The translations under genes and the position numbers were made by a program. Below the pieces are notes generated by a model. That model was not told where the DNA came from. It worked only from the letters and a program-made list of their open reading frames with translations, and did not search any database. A stretch of 64,000 nt of DNA from Fen-999 sp041480065 (lineage in GTDB: Bacteria; Pseudomonadota; Gammaproteobacteria; Burkholderiales; Rhodocyclaceae), in assembly GCA_041480065.1 (NCBI GenBank), contig JBGOZF010000009.1, forward strand, positions 17,015-81,014, in the 5' to 3' direction. Positions 56,961 through 64,000 of this stretch are shown piece by piece. Positions within the stretch are counted from its first letter, which is position 1, and each line of letters begins with the position of its first letter.

Positions 56961-58132
56961 TGCTGATCGACTTCTTCCTGCACCTGAAGGCGAAGAAGCT
57001 GCCGGTATCGACGCGCGAGTACCTGACGTTGCTGGAAGCGCTGCGCGAGCGGATCGCCGGCCACAGCATCGACGAGTTCTACTACCTGTCGCGCGCCTGC
57101 CTGGTCAAGGACGAGAGCCACTACGACCGCTACGACCAGGCCTTCGGCGAATACTTCAAGGGCGTCGAGTCCATCGCGGGACTGGAGAAGGAAATCCCCG
57201 AGGAATGGCTGCTGGCGCTGGCGAAGAAGCATCTCACGCCCGATGAGAAGGCGAAGCTGGAAAAGCTCGGCTGGGACAAGCTGATGGAGGAGTTCAGGAA
57301 GCGGCTGGCCGAGCAGAAGGGCCGCCATCAGGGCGGCAGCAAGTGGATCGGTACCGGCGGCACCTCGCCCTTCGGCAACAGCGGTTACCATCCCGAAGGC
57401 ATACGCATCGGCGGCGAGAGCGCGAGCAACCGCACGGCGGCGAAAGTCTGGGGCCTGCGCGAATATCGCAACCTCGACGACTCGGTCGAACTGGGCACGC
57501 GCAACGTCAAGGTCGCCTTGCGCCGCCTGCGCCGCTTCGCGCGCGAAGGCGCCGCCGAGGAACTCGACCTCGACGGCACCATCGCCGGCACGGCGAAGAA
57601 TGCCGGCTGGCTCGACATCAAGATGCGGCCGGAGCGCCACAACAAGGTCAAGGTGCTGCTCTTCCTCGACATCGGCGGCTCGATGGACGACCACATCCGC
57701 GTCTGCGAAGAACTGTTCTCCGCCGCCCGCGCCGAACTCAAGCATCTCGAGTATTTCTACTTCCACAACTGCGTCTACGACAGCGTCTGGCGCGACAACC
57801 GCCGCCGCAGTTCGGAGCGCCTGCCGCTCGCCGACGTCATGCACAAGTATGGCCCCGACTACAAGCTGATTTTCGTCGGCGACGCCGCGATGAGCCCCTA
57901 CGAGATCACCCATCCGGGCGGCTCGGTCGAGTACAGCAACGCCGAGCCGGGCGCCATTTGGCTGCGGCGCATGCTCGACACCTGGCCGGCCGCTGCCTGG
58001 CTCAACCCGGAGCCCGAGCGCGTCTGGGAATATCGCCCGTCGACGCAACTGATCCGCAACCTGATACACGAGCGCATGTACCCGCTGACCCTGGCGGGGC
58101 TGGCGCGCGCGATGAAGCAGCTCTCGAAGTAG
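56960..58132 (+). CDS. VWA-domain protein (CoxE-like partner of MoxR)
   Basis: A 390-residue protein. The helical N-terminal part (MLIDFFLHLKAKKLPVSTRE, LPV-type) is followed by a C-terminal von Willebrand A domain. Its MIDAS motif reads FLDIGGSMDDH (about 235-245), with the glycine-for-serine form found in CoxE-like proteins. The charged middle part (HQGGSKWIGTGGTSPFGNSG) is conserved in this group. It works with the upstream MoxR ATPase as an adaptor. It is convergent with the HD-GYP gene seven bases away. Confidence 0.92.
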   Translation: MLIDFFLHLKAKKLPVSTREYLTLLEALRERIAGHSIDEFYYLSRACLVKDESHYDRYDQAFGEYFKGVESIAGLEKEIPEEWLLALAKKHLTPDEKAKLEKLGWDKLMEEFRKRLAEQKGRHQGGSKWIGTGGTSPFGNSGYHPEGIRIGGESASNRTAAKVWGLREYRNLDDSVELGTRNVKVALRRLRRFAREGAAEELDLDGTIAGTAKNAGWLDIKMRPERHNKVKVLLFLDIGGSMDDHIRVCEELFSAARAELKHLEYFYFHNCVYDSVWRDNRRRSSERLPLADVMHKYGPDYKLIFVGDAAMSPYEITHPGGSVEYSNAEPGAIWLRRMLDTWPAAAWLNPEPERVWEYRPSTQLIRNLIHERMYPLTLAGLARAMKQLSK

Positions 58133-58138
58133 GGGCCG

Positions 58139-60055
58139 TCAGTCGAAGGTAAAGCGGTTCTCGCGGAAAAGGCGCAGGCACGCATCCGCCACCGCCGTGT
58201 CGTAGAGGCGGCCCCGGTTCTGCTCGATCTCGGCAAGCGCCGCTTCGATTCCCAGGGCGACCCGGTAGGGGCGGTGCGAGGTCATGGCATCCACGACGTC
58301 GGCGACGGCCAGGATCAACGCATCGAGCACGATCTCGCCGGCCTTGAGATGGTTCGGGTAGCCGCTGCCATCCAGGCGCTCGTGATGCTGGAGGATCATC
58401 GCGGCCACCGGCCACGGAAAGTCCACGTCCTTGATGATGTCATAGCCGATCTGGGGATGCGCGCGCACCAGGTCGAACTCCACATGGCTCAGTTGGCCCG
58501 GGCGGTTGAGGATCTCCGAAGGCACGTAAATCTTGCCGATATCGTGGATCTCGGCGCCGCGCTGGACGCCGACCACCCGCGCCTCGGGCAGTCCCATTTC
58601 GCGGGCGATGGCGGCGGCCAGACGGGCGGCACGCTTCTGGTGGCCGGCCGTGTAGGGGTCGCGGGCCTCGATGGTGGTGGCGATGGCGCGGATGGTGTCC
58701 TCCAGGCTCCTCTCCAGCCGGCGGGCGTCCTCCCGCTGCTGGGTTCGCGCCCGCAGCGTGGCGATGCCGTAGGCAAGGTCGCTGGACAACTCCGATACCA
58801 CCCCGGCGACGTCGTCGGCGAAGGCGCCTGTCTCACCGGCGTAGATGGCGACGGCTCCGATCACCCGCCCCTCGAACTTGAGGGGCACCACGATGATGGA
58901 GCGATAGCCGAATTCCAGGGCCAGCGGGCCCCAGGGCATGGCGGTGGATTCCGCATCGAGATCCTGCTCCACCTGTATCTCGCCCAGACGGATGGCACGC
59001 CCGATTGGCCCTTTGGCCCGGTCGGCATCGGTCGCGGCGACACGCATCCTGGCCAGGTACTCGTCGCCGCCAACGCCGAAGCAGGCCGCCGGATGGATCG
59101 CTCCGCTCTCGTTGTCTTCGGTAAAGCCTACCCACGCCATGCGAAACTCGCCCGCCTCGACCACTGCCTGGCACATGTCGCGCAACAGTTCGGTCTCGTC
59201 GTTCGCCCGCACCAGGATCTCGTTGCAGCGGCTGAGCGTGCGCAGAAAACGATTGCTGCGCTGAAGCGCACGCTCGCCCGCCTTGCGCTGGGTGATGTCA
59301 CGAATAATGCCTATCGCATGCCAGCTGCCACGGATCATCACCGAGGAAACCGACAACTCGACGGGGAACACTTCCCCGTTCTTGCGCAGGGCGACGGTCT
59401 CGAACGTCCGCCCGACCACCGGGCCTTCGCCGGTGTCGCTGAACTTCTGCCAGCCGGCGCGCGCCGCTTCGATGCTCTCGGCAGTGGCCAGCATTTCGTG
59501 GAAATTGCGGCCGAGCACCTCTGCCGCCGAGTAGCCGAAGATCCGTTCGGCGGCACCATTCATGAAGGTGGCGTTGCCGCTGCGATCGAGGATGACGAGG
59601 CCGTCGAGGGCGGACTCGGCAATCTTGCGGAAGCGCTCTTCGCTTTCGGCCAGCCCCTGCTCCGCCTGCCGGCGCATGCGCCGGTCCTCGGACTCCTGCA
59701 GGGTACGGCTCACTGCCAGCGGCAGCTTGCTCAGATGGCCCTTGAGAACATAATCGGCGGCGCCCTGGTGCAGGGTGTCGATGGCGAATTCCTCACCCAT
59801 GACGCCGGTGACGAAAACGAACGGCACTTCCGGCGCCTTCGCGCGGGCGATCCCGAGGGCCATCAGGCCGTCGAAGCCGGGCAGGCTGTAGTCGGCCAGG
59901 ATGAGGTCGGGCGCGAAGTCGGCGAGCGCGTCGACGAACTCCGTCTCGTGCGCCACCCGCTGCGAGACGAACTCCAGCCCGGCCTTGCGCAGGTGCCGGA
60001 TCTCCAGCTCGGCGTCAGCCTCGTTGTCTTCCAGGATCAGGATGCGCAGTGTCAA
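58139..60055 (-). CDS. Response regulator with PAS, GAF and HD-GYP phosphodiesterase
   Basis: A 638-residue protein. The receiver has aspartate in DLILADYSLPGFDG (about 50). PAS is near 145-260 (FRKIAESALDGLVILDRSGN), GAF near 285-430, and HD-GYP follows. The catalytic motifs HDIGKIYVP (about 503) and HHERLDGSGYP (about 553) are intact, so hydrolysis of c-di-GMP is expected. It is the last gene of a four-gene minus-strand signalling run and is the likely output of the kinases. Confidence 0.94.
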   Translation of the reverse strand: MTLRILILEDNEADAELEIRHLRKAGLEFVSQRVAHETEFVDALADFAPDLILADYSLPGFDGLMALGIARAKAPEVPFVFVTGVMGEEFAIDTLHQGAADYVLKGHLSKLPLAVSRTLQESEDRRMRRQAEQGLAESEERFRKIAESALDGLVILDRSGNATFMNGAAERIFGYSAAEVLGRNFHEMLATAESIEAARAGWQKFSDTGEGPVVGRTFETVALRKNGEVFPVELSVSSVMIRGSWHAIGIIRDITQRKAGERALQRSNRFLRTLSRCNEILVRANDETELLRDMCQAVVEAGEFRMAWVGFTEDNESGAIHPAACFGVGGDEYLARMRVAATDADRAKGPIGRAIRLGEIQVEQDLDAESTAMPWGPLALEFGYRSIIVVPLKFEGRVIGAVAIYAGETGAFADDVAGVVSELSSDLAYGIATLRARTQQREDARRLERSLEDTIRAIATTIEARDPYTAGHQKRAARLAAAIAREMGLPEARVVGVQRGAEIHDIGKIYVPSEILNRPGQLSHVEFDLVRAHPQIGYDIIKDVDFPWPVAAMILQHHERLDGSGYPNHLKAGEIVLDALILAVADVVDAMTSHRPYRVALGIEAALAEIEQNRGRLYDTAVADACLRLFRENRFTFD

Positions 60056-60068
60056 ATCAACGCTCCCT

Positions 60069-60521
60069 TCAGAACTCCGGAATCCTGTTCACCAGCACCC
60101 AGTAGAGCCCGAGATCCCCCACCACCTTGGCGAACTCGTCGAACTCCACGGGCTTGGTGATGTAGCTGTTCACGCCCAAGCGGTAGCACTCCTTCAGGTC
60201 CACCTCCTCCCGGGAACTGGTGACGACGACGACGGGAATGGTCTGCGTACGCACGTCGGCCTTGACCTGGCGCAGAACCTCGATGCCGGAGACCTTCGGC
60301 AGCCGCAGGTCCAGCAGCACCACCTTCGGCTTGTGGTTGACCACGTCGCGGCCCTGGTAGGCACCGGTGCCGAACAGGAAGTCCAGGGCCTCGGCGCCGT
60401 CCTTCAACCAGATCACATTGTTGGCCAGCCCCCGCTTCTTCAGGGCTCGCAGGGCCAGTTCTGCGTCTGCCGTCGTATCCTCGACCAACAGCACCTCGAC
60501 CATATTGGAATCAGCGTTCAT
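60069..60521 (-). CDS. Single-domain response regulator (Rcp1-like)
   Basis: A 150-residue receiver only, with VEVLLVEDTTADAELALRAL, the acceptor aspartate in VVLLDLRLPKVSG, the switch threonine in VVVVTSSREE and lysine in YITKPVEF. Its sequence style is that of Rcp1-type regulators paired with phytochrome-like kinases. It overlaps the upstream kinase gene by four bases. With no output domain it may pass phosphate on or work by binding the HD-GYP protein. Confidence 0.93.
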   Translation of the reverse strand: MNADSNMVEVLLVEDTTADAELALRALKKRGLANNVIWLKDGAEALDFLFGTGAYQGRDVVNHKPKVVLLDLRLPKVSGIEVLRQVKADVRTQTIPVVVVTSSREEVDLKECYRLGVNSYITKPVEFDEFAKVVGDLGLYWVLVNRIPEF

Positions 60522-62269
60522 TTCTTCTCTCCTTTGTTGGTCGGCAAGGTGAAGTATACCGTCGCGCCCTCGCCGATCTTCCCTTCCGCCCAGACACGGC
60601 CGCCATGGCGATGAACGATGCGCTTGACCATGGCGAGTCCGATACCCGTTCCCTCCAGTTGCGCATCCCCATGCAGGCGCTCGAAGACCCGGAACAGCTT
60701 GTCGGCGTAGCGCATGTCGAAGCCGATCCCGTTATCGCGAACGTAATAGCTATTCTGCTCCTCGCCGTCCGATCCGCCCACCTGGATCAGCGCCTGGTCG
60801 TCGCGGGCGGAGAATCGGATGGCGTTGGACAGCAGTTCCGCCAATACCCGCCTGAGCATGCCCGCGTCACCGCGCGCCGGCGGCAGGTTGCCGACTTCGA
60901 AGCCGATGCGCCGATCGGCGGGCGCCAGTTCGGCAAATACGTCGCGCGCAAGCGCATCCATATCCACCGGCAACACCCGCAACGGCTGCCGGCCCAGATG
61001 CAGGAACGCGAGGATGCCGTCGATCAGCAGCCCCATGCGCCGGGCATTTTCGGCAACGATGCCGACCAGGCGACGCCCCTCGTCGTCGAGCCGCGGGCCG
61101 TACTCTTCCTCGAGTATGCGGCCGAAACCGTCGATGGCCCGCAGCGGGCTGCGCAAGTCGTGCGACACCGAATAGGAAAACTCCTCGAGTTCCTTGTTCG
61201 CCGCCTCCAGTTCCGCCGTACGCTCGGCCACCCGCTGTTCGAGTTCGCTGTTGAGCCGGCGCACCTGTTCTTCCGCCCGCGCCACCTCGTCGGCCGCGGC
61301 CACCTGCCGCTGCCAGCCCCGATAGATCAGCCACGACGATGCCAGCGTGCCGACCAGGAACAGGACCAGCAGCAGGCCGGCCTTCGCAGCCTGATCGCGC
61401 CACGTGGCCAGGTCGTCCACGGTGGAGCGGCCGACGACTATGTACAGGGGCTGCCCAGGTATCCGGCGCACCGAGAACCGCCGCTCGACGCCATCCACGG
61501 TGCGGTCGGAAACGTAGGCCGCGAGCTCGCCGTCCGCTTCCGCCAGCGCCAGAAACTGCGGTACGGACAGCGCCCGGCCGATGACGCCGCCGTCGGCGGG
61601 AACCGGGTAGCGGGCGAGGATCCTGCCCTCCCGGTCGCGCAGGGAAATGGAACCGCGGCGGCCGACGTCGATGCCGGCAAAGAGGCTGATGAACTGATCC
61701 AGCGCGACGGGCGCATAGACCACGCCGGCGAACCTGCCGTCCGGCCGGTCGAGCCGGCGGGCGAAGAACACCACCCACTTCCGGTTGACCCGACTCTGCA
61801 AGGGTCCGGAGAAGACCAGCCCGGCCTTGGCATCGTCGCGCAGGCGGATGAAGTAGGCGCGATCGGCAATATCGACTGCCGACCCGGGAATCACGTCGGT
61901 GCCGCAGACCACCTTGGCGGCCGCATCGGCCATGCGCAGGGCATCCACCTCCGGCAGGCGCGGCCGCTGCCGGGCGATGAAGCGGTCCATGGCCGCCACG
62001 TCGAAGCCCCCTGCCGCAAGCTGCCGCGCGTACTCGTCGGCCATCGCGAAGAGGGCGAGATTCACGCTTTGCAGGGTGCCGGCGATATCGCCTTGCAGCG
62101 CCAGCGAAAGGTTCGCCACGTTGGCCGCAGCCTGGTCCTCCAACTGTCGTCGGCTCTGGTTCAGGAGCAGCACCGCCAGGCCGGCGACGAACAGGTTGAC
62201 CAGCAGCACCGCCCCGACCCAACTGCGGACAACAGCGACGCGCGATATCGCGGCCCTGCCGCCGGTCAT
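60518..62269 (-). CDS. Sensor histidine kinase with periplasmic Cache-like domain
   Basis: A 583-residue kinase. The N-terminal helix is WVGAVLLVNLFVAGLAVLLL, a dCache-like periplasmic region runs to about 290 (ADRAYFIRLRDDAKAGLVFS, GVVYAPVALDQFISLFAGID), helix 2 is LLVLFLVGTLASSWLIYRGW, and a coiled coil leads to the kinase. The acceptor is YSVSHDLRSPLRAIDGFGRI, and the ATP site has ELLSNAIRFSARDD, VRDNGIGFDMRYADKLF and GTGIGLAMVKRI. Its kinase core closely resembles that of the next gene upstream. Both overlaps (ATGA) point to one operon. Confidence 0.94.
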   Translation of the reverse strand: MTGGRAAISRVAVVRSWVGAVLLVNLFVAGLAVLLLNQSRRQLEDQAAANVANLSLALQGDIAGTLQSVNLALFAMADEYARQLAAGGFDVAAMDRFIARQRPRLPEVDALRMADAAAKVVCGTDVIPGSAVDIADRAYFIRLRDDAKAGLVFSGPLQSRVNRKWVVFFARRLDRPDGRFAGVVYAPVALDQFISLFAGIDVGRRGSISLRDREGRILARYPVPADGGVIGRALSVPQFLALAEADGELAAYVSDRTVDGVERRFSVRRIPGQPLYIVVGRSTVDDLATWRDQAAKAGLLLVLFLVGTLASSWLIYRGWQRQVAAADEVARAEEQVRRLNSELEQRVAERTAELEAANKELEEFSYSVSHDLRSPLRAIDGFGRILEEEYGPRLDDEGRRLVGIVAENARRMGLLIDGILAFLHLGRQPLRVLPVDMDALARDVFAELAPADRRIGFEVGNLPPARGDAGMLRRVLAELLSNAIRFSARDDQALIQVGGSDGEEQNSYYVRDNGIGFDMRYADKLFRVFERLHGDAQLEGTGIGLAMVKRIVHRHGGRVWAEGKIGEGATVYFTLPTNKGEKK

Positions 62270-63744
62270 GGCAAGCCGCCTTCGGGCCGCGCATCCCGGT
62301 TAACGGGCAGGGTGAAATAGAAGGCAGCCCCCTCGCCCGGCTTGCTCTCGGCCCACACCCGGCCACCGTGGCGCAAAACGATGCGCTTGACGATCGCCAG
62401 GCCGATGCCGGTACCTTCGAATTCCTCCTGGGCGTGCAGGCGCTGGAACACACCGAACAGCTTGTCGGAATAGCGCATGTCGAAACCGACGCCGTTGTCG
62501 CGCACGCAATAGACGTTTTCCGCCGCCTGCACGGTGCCGCTGACCTCGATCACGGCCTTGGCCCGTGCCGCGGAAAACTTGATGGCGTTTGCCAGCAGGT
62601 TACGCAGCACCTGACGCAGCATCACGCGGTCGCCCTTGGCCGCCGGCAGGTGCCCCAACTGCAACTCGATATCGCGCTCGGGCACCGAAGCCTTGAGTTC
62701 GCCGAAGACCGTCGTCGCCAAGGCCGCCACGTCCATGGACTCGGTGCAGATGTCCTGCCGCGACATGCGCGAAAACGCCAGGATGTCGTCGATCAATTGC
62801 CGCATGCGCGCCGAGTTGTCGCGCAGCATGTCGAGGCAGTGACGGCCCTCGTCATCCAGCTTGTCGTAGTAATCCTCGAGCACGATGCGCGAGAAGCCGT
62901 CGATGGCCCGCAGCGGCGCCCGCAGGTCGTGCGAGACGGAATACGAAAATGATTCCAGCTCCTGGTTGGCAAGCTTCAGCTCGCTGGTTCGCTCCACCAC
63001 CCGCTGCTCCAGTTCCTGGTTGAGCTTGCGCACGGCCTCCTCGCTCAGCCGCAGCTTGCCGATGGCCGACTCGACCTCCTCGCCCATGGTATTGAAGGCG
63101 CGGACCACTTCGGCGATCTCAGGCACCGCGACGGGATCGATGCGCGTGGACCACTCGCCGGCAGCCAGGCGATGGGCACCCTCGGCCACCCGTCGCAGGG
63201 GCCGCAGTCCCCGCCGCAGGACGTACGCGAGCGCGGCGATGACGGCGGCCAGCCAGACCGCGCCGATCGCGAAGAAACGACAGGTCGCCTCCCAGAGCTC
63301 CCGCATCATTGCCCGATCGGACATCTCCAGGCGCAGAACACCATAGTCGACGCCGCCCACGCTGATGGGAAACTCCTGGGCATATTCGCGCGATCCGCTG
63401 AGACGGCTGAACCACGCCGGCGGCGACGGTTCGGCGGCAGGCTCATTGGCGGTCTCGACCAGCACCTGCCGATCCCCCGCCCGCAGCACGGCAATCCGCC
63501 GCGTCGCGTGCAGTTGGACAATGGGATCGATGGTCTGCTGGACGGTCGCCAGGTCCCCGACCACCAGGGTGTTGCCCAGCATCGGCTGGAGCGCCAGGAA
63601 CAGGCTGCGGGCACTTTCGCGGTACTCGCGCTCGCCCGATTGCAGCCGATCGCGCACCACCATGCCGAGACCGAATAGCGAGCCCGCCGCGACGACGACG
63701 CTCGTCAGAATCAGAACCCGCCATTGGAGGCTGACGGGCTTCAT
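62266..63744 (-). CDS. Sensor histidine kinase with HAMP
   Basis: A 492-residue kinase and first gene of the operon. Helix 1 is VLILTSVVVAAGSLFGLGMV, the periplasmic part runs to about 150, helix 2 is FFAIGAVWLAAVIAALAYVL, then HAMP, a coiled coil and the kinase core: YSVSHDLRAPLRAIDGFSRI, NLLANAIKFSAARA, VRDNGVGFDMRYSDKLF and GTGIGLAIVKRI. The core is a paralogue of that in the downstream kinase, so two different inputs probably converge on the same Rcp1-like and HD-GYP regulators. Confidence 0.94.
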   Translation of the reverse strand: MKPVSLQWRVLILTSVVVAAGSLFGLGMVVRDRLQSGEREYRESARSLFLALQPMLGNTLVVGDLATVQQTIDPIVQLHATRRIAVLRAGDRQVLVETANEPAAEPSPPAWFSRLSGSREYAQEFPISVGGVDYGVLRLEMSDRAMMRELWEATCRFFAIGAVWLAAVIAALAYVLRRGLRPLRRVAEGAHRLAAGEWSTRIDPVAVPEIAEVVRAFNTMGEEVESAIGKLRLSEEAVRKLNQELEQRVVERTSELKLANQELESFSYSVSHDLRAPLRAIDGFSRIVLEDYYDKLDDEGRHCLDMLRDNSARMRQLIDDILAFSRMSRQDICTESMDVAALATTVFGELKASVPERDIELQLGHLPAAKGDRVMLRQVLRNLLANAIKFSAARAKAVIEVSGTVQAAENVYCVRDNGVGFDMRYSDKLFGVFQRLHAQEEFEGTGIGLAIVKRIVLRHGGRVWAESKPGEGAAFYFTLPVNRDARPEGGLP

Positions 63745-63925
63745 CGGCGGGCTTTCATTGTTATCCCAGACTCCGAAGCTACCCTGGATCTATGAGCCGT
63801 GGATTTACCATACGCCTCGGCACGCCCGCAGTCCACCGACTGCGTCAACTGACTTAAGTCCTAGCCCGAATATTTCACCAGACCGGCCCGAATATGACCG
63901 TATGTCACATCCAATGAGGCTTTCG

Positions 63926-64000
63926 ATGAATCGACCCGAAGTCCACTTTGTACCGCCGGCCTTCGCGGGTGCTGGCGGCCGATACGCGGCGTCTTCGCGC
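63926..64000 (+). CDS. Possible start of a gene running past the window edge
   Basis: ATGAATCGACCCGAAGTCCA opens a frame that stays open to the end of the window (25 codons, MNRPEVHFVPPAFAGAGGRY at first), with GAGG seven bases before it. An in-frame ATG lies four codons upstream. Nothing is recognisable in the peptide. The preceding 180 bases after the kinase gene hold two direct GCCCGAATAT repeats at 63864 and 63886, 22 bases apart. Confidence 0.25.
   Translation, partial: MNRPEVHFVPPAFAGAGGRYAASSR

Noticed and set aside
63745..64000. Insertion-sequence end at the right edge
   Set aside because: Two GCCCGAATAT repeats 22 bases apart are suggestive, but no terminal inverted repeat or transposase is visible within the window.

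Overview
The window is a stretch of high-GC chromosome, densely coding on both strands. Gene content and protein style (PurL, RelA, Ppk/Ppx, EtfAB, DUF1631, GcdH, septation protein A, MtfA, Rcp1-like regulators, many c-di-GMP proteins) suggest a betaproteobacterium, most likely of the Rhodocyclales/Rhodocyclaceae type. That placement rests on recalled family distribution, not on a marker-gene search. No rRNA, tRNA, CRISPR array or intact transposase gene was seen.

Layout. 1-7.4 kb: tail of an EAL protein, an M20 amidohydrolase on the opposite strand, then a periplasmic substrate-binding protein overlapping a 1503-residue hybrid kinase with three receiver domains, HPt, GGDEF and EAL. 7.5-13.3 kb: an apparent operon of an acetolactate-synthase-like ThDP enzyme, two citrate-synthase-fold proteins that seem to lack the usual catalytic residues, and a TonB-dependent receptor. 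13.3-15.8 kb: a DUF1631 gene on the minus strand behind a class I cyclic-di-GMP (GEMM-I) riboswitch. 15.8-24.7 kb: an HDOD protein and an acyl-CoA oxidation cluster (acyl-CoA dehydrogenase, CbiM-like membrane protein, EtfA/EtfB, TetR regulator with two operator-like sites, enoyl-CoA hydratase, acyl-CoA ligase). 24.7-31.7 kb: an Mla-type lipid transport operon (MlaE, MlaF, MlaD, auxiliary lipoprotein) coupled upstream to ppx and interrupted by a PhnD-PAS-GGDEF gene. 31.8-33.9 kb: divergent ppk behind a likely three-half-site Pho box.

33.9-36.3 kb: a small island between ppk and relA, with a diverged copy of the ppk 3' end at its far edge, a repeated GC-rich palindrome, and a duplicated unit of an unknown small protein plus lipoprotein, one copy decayed. 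36.3-42.4 kb: relA and purL, purL carrying a 56-bp palindrome in frame. 42.8-47 kb: a c-heme/HAMP sensor-like protein, a PATAN-like protein, DUF3617, CnoX/YbbN, YciB, YciI and BolA. 47-54.3 kb: a chemoreceptor, a parvulin, an EamA transporter, MtfA, GcdH, an alpha/beta hydrolase and GMP reductase. 54.6-63.7 kb: a YuxH-like EAL-HDOD protein, a MoxR/VWA pair, and a four-gene signalling operon of two histidine kinases, an Rcp1-like receiver and an HD-GYP phosphodiesterase.

The recurring theme is second-messenger control: c-di-GMP is made, degraded or sensed by at least six loci, with RelA and polyphosphate enzymes in the same window. The strongest leads are the riboswitch-DUF1631 pairing, the in-frame palindrome in purL, the ThDP/citrate-synthase-like/TonB-receptor operon and the ppk-end island.
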